DNA of 64,000 nucleotides from Thermothielavioides terrestris NRRL 8126. Taxonomy: Eukaryota; Ascomycota; Sordariomycetes; Sordariales; Chaetomiaceae. This document shows, one piece after another, positions 49,601-59,872 of this stretch. Numbering within the stretch: position 1 is the first letter of the stretch; every line of letters starts with the position of its first letter. A program made the position numbers and the translations under genes. The stretch lies in the NCBI RefSeq assembly GCF_000226115.1, contig NC_016459.1:2031501-2095500 (forward strand), in the 5' to 3' direction. The notes beneath the pieces were generated by a model, which was given only the letters and a program-made list of their open reading frames with translations, was not told the origin of the DNA and did not search any database.

Positions 49601-52291
49601 AGCTAAGACCTAGCAAGCCCTAGAGCACTATAACGTATACCTAGAAGGCTAAGGCGCTAGTAGAACGCTTCTTTCCTATACTATAGGCGTAGTACAATAG
49701 TATCCTCGACTAAGACTAGTCTAAAGAGTCTTTTCGCAATACTACGCTTATCGACTAAGAGGTCTATAGAGCCGAGATTATAGAGATTATAAGCTATATA
49801 GGATTAAACAAGACGCTTAGCAAGGACCTCTTTACTAATAAGTTCCTTAAGGCCTATAACAAAGAGGGTAAGCTGTCGAAGGTGCTTATAGCAATTATAT
49901 ATACCTATTTTAAACTAGAGCATTTCCTATATAGATTCTATACTATATAGGTAGTTGTCCTTAGGAAGCTAGGGAAGTCTCTAGAATAGCTAACGGAGGT
50001 TAGAGCGTACTACTTAATATCGCTATTTAGTATAGTAGGCAAGATTATCGAGACGGCTATCGTAGACTAAGTAATATATATAGCTAAGGCGTATAAGCTA
50101 CTCCTAGAGATATAGATAGGCTTCTAGCAATATAGGTCTATAGAGGTAGCAATCTAGGTAGTAACTAATATAGTAAAGATAGTATAGGCGTATAGCGCCT
50201 ATACTTTACTATTGTAATTAGACCTAAAAGGCGCTTTCGACTAGGTCGACTAGATCTAACTACTATATACGCTCTAGGAACTAGGCTTTAAAAGGAAGCT
50301 AATTATACTCCTAAAGAGCTATTTCGAAGATTGTATAGTACACCTATAGTTTAATAGGATTATAGCTAAGCCTACAACTCTATAGTAAAGTACACTATAG
50401 GGCTCGCTATTATCGCTAGTGCTATTTATCCTCTTTATCACCCCTTTATTCTACGCCCTCGAAGTGTATACTAGGCTCCTAATAGTTAGATATATAGATG
50501 ACATTAACCTTCTTACATTTAGATAAGATACACTAGTGTACTACTATATACTAGAGAAGGGGTTTGCTAAATATAAGAAATAGGCTATAGAACAAAGGAT
50601 ATAGTTTAAACTAGCGAAGAGCGAGCTTATCCATTTTATAAAGGTATAGTAGCTATATATAGAGGTCATTAATATCCTTAGCGAAGGTTAGCTAGGACTT
50701 ATACCTATAGAGTTAACGAGGTTCCTAGGCGTATAGCTAGACTATAAGCTCTCGTTTTAGGTATATAAGAAGGCGGTTAAGGCTAAGATAGCTATATAGA
50801 AGTTTACCTTTACAAGACTTATAGCAAAGATATATAAGATATATATTGTATAAGCTTAGGAGATCTATACAAAGGTCATTAGAAGCGTCCTTTTATATAG
50901 GGTAGCGGCGTAGTATACCTTAACGCCAATTAAAAGGACTCTCTATAGGATTATATATAGCTTTAGTATAACGTAGTTAGGCTACCTCTAGGTAGTTGCT
51001 AGTATATATAAAGCTATACTAATCTATAACCTAGAAAGTAAGACCTAGGTACCCCCTATCGATCTATACCTTAACCGCTAGGCGGTATATACTAAGCAGA
51101 GGCTCTAGAAAACTAGGCTTATATAACTTCTATACAATGTCTATACGAAGGTAGTATTAAAGTTGAAGAAGCAGTACTATATACGCTACGCCCTAGTAGT
51201 AGAACTAGCTATAAAGGAGTCTCCTATAGAGTAAAGGCAACTATAGGCCAAGGACTAGCTCCTTGTATACTACCTAGCAATAGTAATAAAGGTATAGAGC
51301 AAGAGCAATAAGGACAACGATTAGAAACCCTAAGAGCTATAGCTATATATCGATATAGACGTAGCTATAGTAAAGGAGTAGAAGGTATATAGAAAGCTAT
51401 AGATATACCATATAGACGCTAAGAGGCTAGAGAGGGTATACTATAGAGAAGTAGTAGACCTATATATCTTAGAACCCCCTACCTAAGTACTATAGATATA
51501 TAAAGATTTTAGTAAAGTGCAAAGCTCTCTCTTTATATAGGTGTAAATTAGGGCTATTAGCCTTAGGCAGTTCCTATTCTAGAAGAAGGTACTAGATACG
51601 TCTATACCGCTTTATCGTTATAGCAAAGTACCTAAGACCATTGTCTACTTTACAATATACTATAGGGACCCTACAGTTACTATAGGAAGGCCTTATATCT
51701 AAGATCAATATATACTATTTACACTACTTAGGAGTAGAAGAGGCGTCTAGAGGCTTATAGGATAGCTAATATATATTAGGCGCCTATAGGAGTACTAGCT
51801 AGCGTTTAAACTAAACGTCGAGGGTAAAGTAGGATATAGGGGATCGGCGGAAAGCTCTATAAGTATATAGTAGGAGTATAGTAGCTAGAACAACGTAGTA
51901 GAGGAGCCTCTAACGGCTAGCTATAAGGACTAAGGCGTAGGCAAGAGGCGCAATAGGAAGAGGAGGAGGCATAGGAAGGTTAGCCTCTAGCCGCTCCCCT
52001 CGAGTATATAGTATACCTAGCGACTACGGCACTCGCACTAGGAGCGTATCGTATACGTAAGTAGTACGCAATAGGCTGTATAGGCCGCGATATCTCCGTC
52101 GCCACTAGGCTAGAAAGGTGAGTTCTAGCGAGTTGGAGAGAAGGAACTAGGGAGGCCCGCCCTATATAGCGGGAACGTAGCATAGGCGCTATACGTAAGT
52201 AGTGTATATAGAGGTGAAGGGACCGTTTGCCCTTAGTAGCGAGGCGCTAAGTGCCTCTTCGGTGTAAGATTAATAATAATAATAATAATAA
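46692..52291 (+). mobile_element. LINE copy L4, full length, inserted in 28S fragment
   Basis: 5.6 kb, TSD AAATTCTACTTT at 46680-46691 and 52292-52303. The family 5' motif begins at about 46708 after 16 copy-specific bases. Remnants include the ORF1 knuckle region near 48,040-48,100, endonuclease GDFNAYY at 48859-48879, RT with PLLSLVLFILFI near 50,405 and an intact YIDD at 50491-50502. The 3' hairpin is GAGGCGC-TAA-GTGCCTC at 52241-52257 and the tail (TAA)n at 52271-52290. RIPed throughout, but it keeps the catalytic aspartates that L1 has lost. Confidence 0.87.
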
Positions 52292-52642
52292 AAATTCTAC
52301 TTTGGTATAATAGGAAGAGCCAACATCGAAAGGATTAAAAAGCGACGTCGCTATAAACGCTTAGTCGCTACAAGCTAGTTACCCCTGTGGTAACTTTTCT
52401 AGCACCTCTAGCCTTAAATTTCGAGGGACTAAAGGATCGATAGGCTACACTTTCATAGTTTATATTCACACTGAAAATCAAAATCAAGGGGACTTTTACC
52501 CTTTGTTCTATTAGAGATTTCTATTCTCTATAAGCCCCCCTTAGGACACCTGCGTTATAGGTTTAACAGATGTGCCGCCCTAGCTAAACTCCCCACCTGA
52601 CAATGTCTTAAGAGAGAGTCATAGTTACTCCCACTGTATACC
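52292..52642 (-). pseudogene. 28S rRNA fragment with internal deletion (right of L4)
   Basis: On the minus strand it follows conserved 28S: GGAGTAACTATGACTCTC-TTAAG, then jumps to ACATTGTCAGGTGGGGAG, GGCGGCACATCTGTTAAA, CAGGTGTCCTAAGGGGG, CTTGATTTTGATTTTCAG, ATCGATCCTTTAGTCCCTC and AAAGTTACCACAGGG. A few hundred bases that normally lie between CTCTTAAGG and GACATTGTCAGG are missing; the join falls on a shared AAG. Scattered C-to-T/G-to-A changes show it is a RIPed non-array copy rather than a working gene. Confidence 0.88.
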
Positions 52643-52910
52643 TTTGTAAAGTAGTTTTTTTTTACACATTTTCTCAAGCCCATCGCTCATTCAATGCAAC
52701 TAGCACAGATGTAGTTTGCCGACCACTGCTAGGGTTTAAAGCTTCCCTCTGCTTAAGAGACGTTGTTTTGCTTGTCTTTCAGCTAATCGGCAGTCCGGGG
52801 TCCGATTGTAGCACCCTAGGTACACGATTTGGGAAGCTCGCAAATCCCACCATCAGATAACTTGCCCTACTTTCTCTCGCAGCCAACAAACAGTAACTGT
52901 GGTATCACAC
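52643..52910. other. Intergenic: 28S fragment to transporter 3' end
   Basis: Composition returns to normal here. Contains a T9 run near 52,656 and presumably the transporter 3' UTR. No gene seen. Confidence 0.6.
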
Positions 52911-55168
52911 CTAAGCAACAACGGCAGTCTCCCCTTCCTTCTTGGCCTTCTTCTCCTGCTCAAACTGGTACAGGGGCCGCAGCTGGGCCTTGCGCTGGAA
53001 GAACACCCAGCGCTTGATGAACCACGGCAGGGCCTCGGTGAGCTGGTAGCGGCCGAAGCGGGCGGTCGGCACGGCGAAGACGTAGTCGAGCTCCTCGAGG
53101 GTGCGCTGCTTGGTCTCGGGCACCCAGAAGAAGATCATGATGAAGGCGACGAAGTTGAAGCCGGCGTAGCAGCCGAAGGCGCCGAGGGTGCCCGTCGAGG
53201 CCAGCAGGAACGGGAAGGTGATGCCCAGCACAGCGGCCCAGAACAGGCAGACGGCGACGGCGAAGCCCATGCCGACCTCTCTGTGCGACAGCGGGAACAC
53301 CTCGGCGCTGTACGCGAACGGCACGGGACCCTCGCCGGGCGAGTAGAAGGCGCCGAAGAGGTAGACGAAGAGCGCGACCAGCGCCGTGCGCGCCGTGCCC
53401 ATGTCCAGCAGCGTGAACAGGCCGGCGGCGAGCAGCGTCCACGTCATCTGCGGGAAGGTGAACAGCAGGAGCGAGCGGCGGCCGAATGTGTCGATGGTCC
53501 AGAAGGCTGGGAAGGCGAAGGCCCAGTTGATGAGGCCGAAGCCGAACGACGCGAGCAGGGCGTGGAACTCGTCGGATCCGTTCTCCTTGAAGACGGTGGT
53601 CCTGTGACCCCAGATGTCAGCGACAGCGTTCTTCCCGCAACACAAGGCTCTTTTTTCTTTTCTTTTTTCTTTCTTTTCTTTTTTTTGATTTTTTCTCCCT
53701 TTCCCCCCCCCCTTTTTTTTAGACTTCGGAGTGGCTGGGAAACCTACGAGTAGAATGCAATGATGTTGATGCCACACATCTGCTGGGCGATCATGACGGT
53801 GAATGCTGCGAGGGTGGCGCGGCGCACGCGGGGGATGGTGAAGAGCTCGATGAAGCGTTGGATGTATGTGCTGTTACGCAGGAGCTGGTACTCGAGCTCG
53901 AGCTGTGAGTGGATGTAGAAGATATCGCGTGCCACCTGCAGCGGGTGGTTCCGGAGCTTCACCATGGAATCCCAGGCGTCCTTGTACCGGTCCTTCTTCA
54001 TGTACCAGCGGGGCGACTCGGGGCAGAGATAGATCAGGCAAAGGAGAGGCACGGCCGGGATGAAGGGGGCGCCTGCACAGGGCCGGAAAATCAGCAAGCT
54101 GGTTTCGAATGGGAAGGGAGAAAATGCGTGAAGCAGAGAGAGAGAGGAAGGATCACTCACCCAGCATCAACCGCCAGTTGATATTGTCCACGCTAAAGAC
54201 GGCTAGGTTGATAGCCGTACCGAGGAGAATGCCGAAAGCCGTCCACATCTCTGGGGTAATCTTGTTAGCATTGCACTCTTCATGCGCCACTGTTGTCCGT
54301 CAAGGTATGGATGGGCCAGGGACTTACGCCATGACATGACGAGGGCACCTCGAATCGCCGCGGGCGAGTTCTCGGCCGCGTAGATGGGCACAGTCGACGC
54401 CTTGACGCCCATGCCGATGCCCATGAGAATGCGGCAGGCCAATTGCTGGCCCCAGGTTTGGCAGAAGGCGGAACCGATGACGGGCCAGAGGCAGAAGTGG
54501 GCGGCGACGAAGATGACGCCGCGGCGGCCGAGATAGTTGTTGATGGGGTCCGAGAGCCAGCAGCCGATGAAGGCGCTGCCGATGTAGGGGCCCGCGTTGA
54601 CGAGGCCCACCAGGATGGTGTCGCGTGTGCTGTTGGTCCCGATGCCGTAGACGTTGGGGAAGAAGATGCTGGCGCCGTTGGAGCCGGTCTGATCCCAGCC
54701 TTGGACGGCAGCGCCGATGGAGCATGTGAAGATGGTCAGATACAGCCGCAAGGGAAGGCGCCACTTGTGCTGGATCTCGTTGCGGAGAACCTCCTTTTCC
54801 TCCTCATCCAGGGCCTCGGGCCCCGTGATGTCCTCGAAGGCATTGGGGTCCTGGGCCACGAGGGCGCCCTTGCGCAGCAGCGCCACGTGCTCAGTCAGGC
54901 CTTTCTCCTGCGCGAACGCGTCGACGCGGCTCATCAGCTCGTCGCGCGGGATGCCCTCGAGCGGGTTCTTGATCCTAGACGGGAAATGGTTCAGTAAGAT
55001 TTGTTCCCCCGGTCCGCAGGCTGGCCGCTGTGTAGCTCACCTGGCCTCGAGATTCCGGTTGAGGTCGACATGCTCGGTGCGTAAGACGCCCTTCTCGAGG
55101 TGGTCCTCGGCAACGCCCTTGGAATCGTTGCCGGCGCGGATGCTGTCGGAGCTCCCGTTGTCCGCCAT
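52911..55168 (-). CDS. MFS sugar transporter, five exons, 626 aa
   Basis: Sugar porter of the major facilitator superfamily, expected in the plasma membrane with 12 helices. Exons (minus): 55168-55041, 54974-54328, 54250-54161, 54072-53748, 53601-52911; all introns GT-AG and phases agree, giving 1,881 bp including TAG. Hallmarks: YLGRR (190-194), PIYAAENSPAAIRG (239-252), PESPRW (306-311), QQMCGIN (385-391), DTFGRR (434-439), GPVPFAYSAEVFP (488-500), PETKQRTLEEL (558-568). About 115 residues precede helix 1 (near LYLTIFTCSIGAAVQGWDQTGSNGA), longer than usual. The ATG at 55168 (-3 G) is chosen because the first exon joins in frame by a good GTGAGC donor. An in-frame ATG at 54934 is an alternative start within exon 2. 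The sugar carried cannot be told; a polyol or hexose carrier is possible. Confidence 0.93.
53602..53747 (-). other. Intron 4 of the transporter, low-complexity purine-rich
   Basis: 146 bp, longest intron of the gene. Donor GTAGGT, branch-like CTGAC 18 nt before acceptor CACAG. Its 5' half is almost pure A/G in the sense strand (a run of A then ten G, then A/G blocks). If retained it would add a stretch of Lys/Gly/Arg and then an in-frame junction, so splicing matters for function. Confidence 0.85.
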
Positions 55169-55729
55169 GGCTGCGGCGGGAGCGACGCAGGGCGTTCGGC
55201 TGCTCGGTTGTTCTGAAGCGATGAATGTGAGTGAGGATGGCGTGTCGCCGCAATTGGCCTCCCCAGGGTCCGTTCTTGGCACAAGGCACTTGTTGTTCTC
55301 GGGAACTGGAGAGCAAAAAGACAGGAGCGCAAAGCAAGAAACAACACAAAAAAGCCGGGGCCGGACCAGCTTAAATATGTGTCATACTGCGAGTACACTG
55401 CAGCCAGGGGGTCTGCCATGGGTACCTGAACGAGCATATGCTCGAGGAGGCCATCTGAACATTTGTTTGGACCTGCACCTGTCGGCTGCAAACACACGGT
55501 ACCTGTGGAGTTGCACCGACTTCGCCCGCAACGGGCAGGAGATGCAAGTGATCGGCGCCTGTGCCAAGGTGGGGAGCATGTGGGCCAGGGTCAAAATCAA
55601 GGTCAGAAGTCCCCGCAGTCGGGGTCCCCACGTCCGGGGCCGAGCTTGCGCCATCCAAAACATTCACAACCTTACGGAGTTTCCGTAGTTACACTCCACT
55701 ACGCTAGTGCATAGCTGCCCATGCGCCAA
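55169..55729 (-). promoter_or_regulatory. Upstream region of the transporter
   Basis: 560 bp between the transporter start codon and MITE-1. A TATTTAAG sequence on the minus strand (about 55,370-55,378) lies ~205 bp before the ATG and could be a TATA element; not tested. No other gene seen. Confidence 0.35.
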
Positions 55730-56182
55730 CGACTTCTTTAAAATGACAACCCCCTTTTTTTTCAGAATGACAACCCCGATGGGCGGCCCGTGCGTCCACC
55801 ACCAAAATCTTGCACCGCGCATCACCAATGGCCTGGCTAAGACGTTGCAAAGCTCAATGTAGCCTCTTATCGATAAGGCAGCACCACGTGACTTGCGGGC
55901 TGCACTACATAGGTAGGCGGTCAAGACAGGCAGTATTCCAGGCTTATGTACCTTACCGTGCTGTGCAAGGCTGATTCTACTGCATCTTTAAGCTTTTCAG
56001 CTAGTTCCGCGTTTTCCACTAAATCTGCATCCTCCCGGCTCTTCAACAACGTCAGGAACATCGTCGATTTGCAGCGATTCTTGTGGCGATTGACATGCGC
56101 TGCAAAACTTGGTGGGAGACGCACGGGCCGCCCATCGGGGTTGTCATTCTAAAAAAAAGGGGTTGTCATTTTAAAGAAGTCG
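55730..56182. mobile_element. MITE-1: 453-bp Mutator-like element with long TIRs
   Basis: Perfect 9-bp TSD ATGCGCCAA (55721-55729, 56183-56191) flanks terminal inverted repeats starting CGACTTCTTTAAAATGAC. The TIRs are nearly identical for about 67 bp (one or two single-base indels) and weakly similar to about 95 bp. Each holds ATGACAACCCC twice around a T-run. A 9-bp TSD with long TIRs is typical of Mutator-like elements. The interior is not RIPed and contains a 67-codon minus-strand open stretch. It lies ~560 bp upstream of the transporter. Confidence 0.85.
55921..56124 (-). other. Open stretch inside MITE-1, possible captured fragment
   Basis: 67 codons ending CLS, with a charged helical segment (LLKSREDADLVENAELAEKLKDAVESALHS). 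Not recognised. Mutator-like elements sometimes carry host gene pieces, and this may be such a piece or a transposase relic. Its ends overlap the TIR, so it is unlikely to be an independent gene. Confidence 0.25.
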
Positions 56183-56191
56183 ATGCGCCAA

Positions 56192-57640
56192 CGGCCCATC
56201 AGCGCCGGGTCAACCGACAAAGGCGGGCAAATGGCAAGTCGCGCCCCAACCCCGCAGCTTACTGCAGCAGGGACGATCCTAGCATGCGACGTTACCATAA
56301 TATTCCGGAGTATTGCCGTCCTGTGCGACGACGGGGGATGGACAGTGTCAAGGTTCCATCTTACAACTGAAAACCGAATGATTCAGTTTCCAGTCAATTT
56401 GGGCCCGGTGCCATGGACCTCCACTATGTAAGTCCCACTGATTACTGGTGAACGTTCATCCGATCTACGCGCGTTGTTTCGCATGCTTCGCGCAAGCCAA
56501 ACCCGCCGGCTCGGCACGGCATTGCCGCGACACAGCATTCTCAAGGGGGATAGTGCGCACGATGCCGAAGTCTTGGCGATCTAGGCTGACGTCGCTAAAC
56601 GCGCCCCCGCTCTCGCTTCCCCGTTTCTTCACGTCGGCTCCTTTGGCGCGGGGTCTGGGGTGAAGTGGGGATATCGGCCCGATAACCCTCAAGGCGTGAG
56701 CTGATGCGAAGGACCCTGAACTGGAACTGTGTACGGAGTTAGGTGAAGTTAAGTTTGGTGCAATTGCGACTCCACACTTGTCAGGTCCAGAATGGTGTAA
56801 CTTGGCGCGTATCTAGTATAGCTGAGTTATGGCCTGATGACAGTCGAGGCCTCGAGGCCTCGTCGGCGAATCCGTGACTGGGTCGCTTTGGAAGAAATTC
56901 GCGCTGTGGCGTTACACTACATCCATGCCACCCTGGACTTCTCTCGAAACCACCGACGAACGACTGCTTCGCTGCTTCCTTGCGAAAAGTGAGCTGCTCT
57001 GCAACGCGATCGCAAATCGATCACAGCCTGAAGGGCTCTGCGGCAATCTTGAGGCTCCCTTGATACTGTATCCGACCCGTCTCTGTACAGTATATATCTA
57101 ATACACATAGAGGCAGGTCCCCATGGCGTACTGTTGCTCGACAACACTGAAGATGAAGTACTTCTGGTGTTGTTTCCCTGTGTCTTCCATCCCACAGTAC
57201 ATCCGTGGATTTCCCCCCAGTTCCCCCCAGACCTAAGGTACTTCAGCTTCTCAGTTGTCATTGGACGACCCCACCCGTGGCTCTAGTGTACCATCGGCAC
57301 AGGGGTGTCATGTGACCTACTGTGAAGGGATCTTCCCTGCCCAAGTTCCCACTGCTAATTCCACAACTCCAAGACGACGCTTCTGCGCACATTTGAGCCA
57401 TGGACTAGGAGATCTCAGTTCAAGGTAAGGATAATCTGTACGCAACAAGCAGTGGAATGTACGAAACCTCAAGATACATAAGCACCATTTGTACATAGGT
57501 ACCTATCTACATGCAATAGCACCTTATGTGATCTGTAGCTGCCTAATGTAATGTAACTCTACACTCGCGTACGTGGAGTACAGAGTTGATGAATCCTTCG
57601 CCTCGGATCCGAGTGTAAAAAATGCGAGGTTGTGGTCTTA
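56192..57640. other. Intergenic region without recognisable gene
   Basis: 1.45 kb of balanced composition. Only short open stretches overlapping on both strands; none shows a recognisable domain or paired splice sites. Contains a short palindromic run of GAGGCCTC units near 56,842-56,862. Confidence 0.5.
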
Positions 57641-57701
57641 CCCCAGGGCAAATGGAGAAGTGGGGATCTCTGTTGAAGTGGGGGGATGTTCGCTACACTT
57701 A

Positions 57702-58098
57702 CCCCAGGGCTGAAGGAAAAGTGGGGATTTTCGCCACCCTCTCTCCTTCTAGGAGAGAGGGGCACAAAATTGCCGGACGTCGCAAAATTGCCGGACAATC
57801 ACCGACATACCAAAATCTACACCAAACTTTGTTAGTGCAGAATTGAACTTCAAATGTCTTAACAACGACTTAACCAAAGTTGATAAAACTTTAAGAGGAT
57901 ATTTCCTAGTATAATAGCTATATATTTTGAGATTTTAGTTTTTTTAAGATAGGGTTAGAGTTATATATATATTTTTTCCTATAGGTTAGGGTTAACTATA
58001 GCTGTCTGGTGAAAAGTGTCTGTCTGGCGATTTTGTGCCTCTCTCTCCTGGAAGGAGAGAGGGCTGCGAAAATCCCCACTTTCCCTTCAGCCCTCGGG
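57702..58098. repeat. Inverted-repeat element with ~75-bp arms
   Basis: Arms 57702-57776 and 58022-58098; each arm contains a small hairpin (CTCTCTCC...GGAGAGAG). The AT-rich middle includes GGTTAGGGTTA. Flanking TA dinucleotides (ACTTA before, TAGAG after) would fit a Tc1/mariner-type MITE, but a 2-bp TSD is weak proof. Confidence 0.65.
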
Positions 58099-58128
58099 TA
58101 GAGAGTTCTTCCAGAACAAAAGAAGAGC

Positions 58129-58586
58129 GACCCCCCTAAATCCACTACGCAGTTTCCCTATTTCCACTACACACCACAGATGGTCCGTGCGCTCCTACCA
58201 AAATGCTGCAGCTCGCGTCGCCATCTTCCCTCTCTGACATACCACAACAGGAATCGCGCCTAAGCGTCCCTAGAGTCACGTGACCTTGCCTTATCGATAA
58301 GCGGCTCCCTGAGCATCCCTGAAGTAACGTGACCTTACGTTATCGATAAGCAGCTCTGGTCAACGCCAACACAGCTTTGTTTCCGTCTTGCAAATGCCCT
58401 CTCCTTTGGTAAGCAACGTGGCAATTGACCGTTTGAATCTCTCAGCAGTTCCTATCGCGATTCCTGTTGTGGCATGTTGGCTGGGGGGCGTGGTGACACT
58501 CGTGGCCAAGTTTTGGTGGGAGCGCACGGACCATCTATGGTGTGTAGTGGAAATAGGGAAACTGCGTAGTGGATTTGAGGGGTCGA
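58129..58586. repeat. Inverted-repeat element with ~130-bp arms
   Basis: Left arm 58129-58258 and right arm 58453-58586 share AAATCCACTACGCAGTTTCC, TTTCCACTACACACCA and GATGGTCCGTGCGCTC, plus the inner CACAACAGGAATCGCG. Between them lie two ~48-bp direct repeats. The GATGG..CCGTGCG..CCAAAA stretch resembles the MITE-1 TIR. Confidence 0.75.
58264..58360. repeat. Two ~48-bp direct repeats with CACGTGAC and TTATCGATAA
   Basis: Units 58264-58312 and 58313-58360. Unit 1 holds CACGTGAC (58277-58284) and TTATCGATAA (58291-58300); unit 2 has TAACGTGAC and TTATCGATAA (58340-58349). Confidence 0.8.
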
Positions 58587-58634
58587 AAGAAGAGAGAGTA
58601 GCGAGAATCCCCCACTTTTCCAGTCGCCCTCGGG

Positions 58635-59872
58635 AGTGTCGGGTAGTGTACACTACACAACACCACTGCGTCGTTCGTTGCCACTCACTTGCTTGCATGG
58701 CGACCCATGCGCACATCTCGTCCATGATGCGCAATGTTGTGTACACTATGGAAGTACACTATCCCTAGCTGGTTCTCCTCACATGCGCAGGTTCCTGCAG
58801 GTACACAAGGGGGTACCCTATTAGTGAGTGGATTCTATGCCGTAAACAATCGCTCCTCAACAACTTCTTCCCCGAGTGGGCGCGAATTTTTACATGGTTT
58901 TGCTAACCAAGATCAGACGATCAAGCGACCTGACAACCTGTCAGTTCAGATGTGCAGCCGAGCCCAGCCTCTCTCGCTTCTTGCTCTTTCCCTGTCATTG
59001 TACACTTCATTTGCTTGATGGGTTCTTCATCTCGATCCGCATACACTGCGGCGTCGGTCTTAGGTTTGGCAACAGATCTTTTATATGGACCGCGTCAGTG
59101 AACGCATAACGTCATGTCAACTCGCACGGTCAGTCCAACTCGCCGCAACCCATCCTTGGTATGGGGGAAGCCGTGGCAGTGACAAGTGGCTCGAGTTAAC
59201 GGAGAACGCACACAACACAAGCACTTTACCAAGAGCTACGTCTCGAGTGCAGGCGACAAGAAAACAGAGCGAGCCGAGACTCAGGGAACTCGAGATCGAT
59301 GTCCCTGCTCTGTGGCTGTGCGTGCCTGATGCCGGTCTGATGCAATGTCGCTGAAATCCTCATCCGCGGCTGGCGCCGACCTTGGAGGCAACTCAAATTG
59401 CGTCAGAAGCTGGTGTACTCATAGGTACTCTAGGTAGGTAGCATCTACCCTAGCCATCGGTGGGATCTGACCACCCAGCAGCTGACAAAAAAGCATACGC
59501 GAGGCGAACAGGCAGGCAGGCAGGTAGAGAGGTAGGAAGGTAGACAGGTCAACTCTTGTAAGTGCGTTATAGGTACGCTTTAATAGGTTAACACGTCCGC
59601 AACCAAATGCAGCGCGTCTCACTACCTGTCCACATCAACCGTCATCTCCCCTCGGCCGTTCCAGTCCTCATACGTCGAACCCTTTGCCCAAACGCCGGAT
59701 CGTCGTCTAGTAGGTAAACGCCAGCAACTGTCTGTATGCCCGTGTATCCGTCTTCCAATCCCGGTCCGAAGGCCGATCCGGCGATAAAAGGATCGGCCCC
59801 ATCCCTCCCAGCTACCACCAGTCCCTTGGCATCCGAACCAACGACAGACTGTGGGTCGCAGTTGGTGTGCCC
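58635..59872. other. Intergenic region downstream of the cyclin
   Basis: 1.2 kb with no supportable gene. Holds an imperfect GGCA/GGTA tetranucleotide run near 59,510-59,550. Part is presumably the cyclin 3' UTR. Confidence 0.5.

Larger units (their letters stand above)
57641..58634. mobile_element. Cluster of nested foldback/MITE-like elements
   Basis: The same end sequence, CCC-AGGGC-GAAGG-AAAGTGGGG, occurs four times: 57641 and 57702 in plus orientation, and (inverted) ending at about 58098 and 58634. The inner pair defines a 397-bp foldback (57702-58098) with ~75-bp arms, flanked by TA on each side. The outer pair could be the ends of a larger element into which others inserted. A second inverted repeat (58129-58258 against 58453-58586) sits in its right half. 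No coding region. Confidence 0.6.

Noticed and set aside
1..52290. Giant cargo element (Starship) or CRISPR array
   Set aside because: No tyrosine recombinase captain, no cargo genes and no regularly spaced short repeats; all repeats are explained by LTR elements and LINEs.
52899..53753. 284-codon plus-strand open stretch opposite the transporter
   Set aside because: Shadow of the GC-rich transporter exon; low-complexity Glu/Arg/Gly translation and no domain, while the minus strand has full MFS motifs.
54717..55688. 323-codon plus-strand open stretch
   Set aside because: Antisense to transporter exons 1-2 and its upstream region; no recognisable domain.
57980..58000. Telomere-like GGTTAGGGTTA
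   Set aside because: Only about one and a half units inside an AT-rich foldback loop; not a telomeric array.
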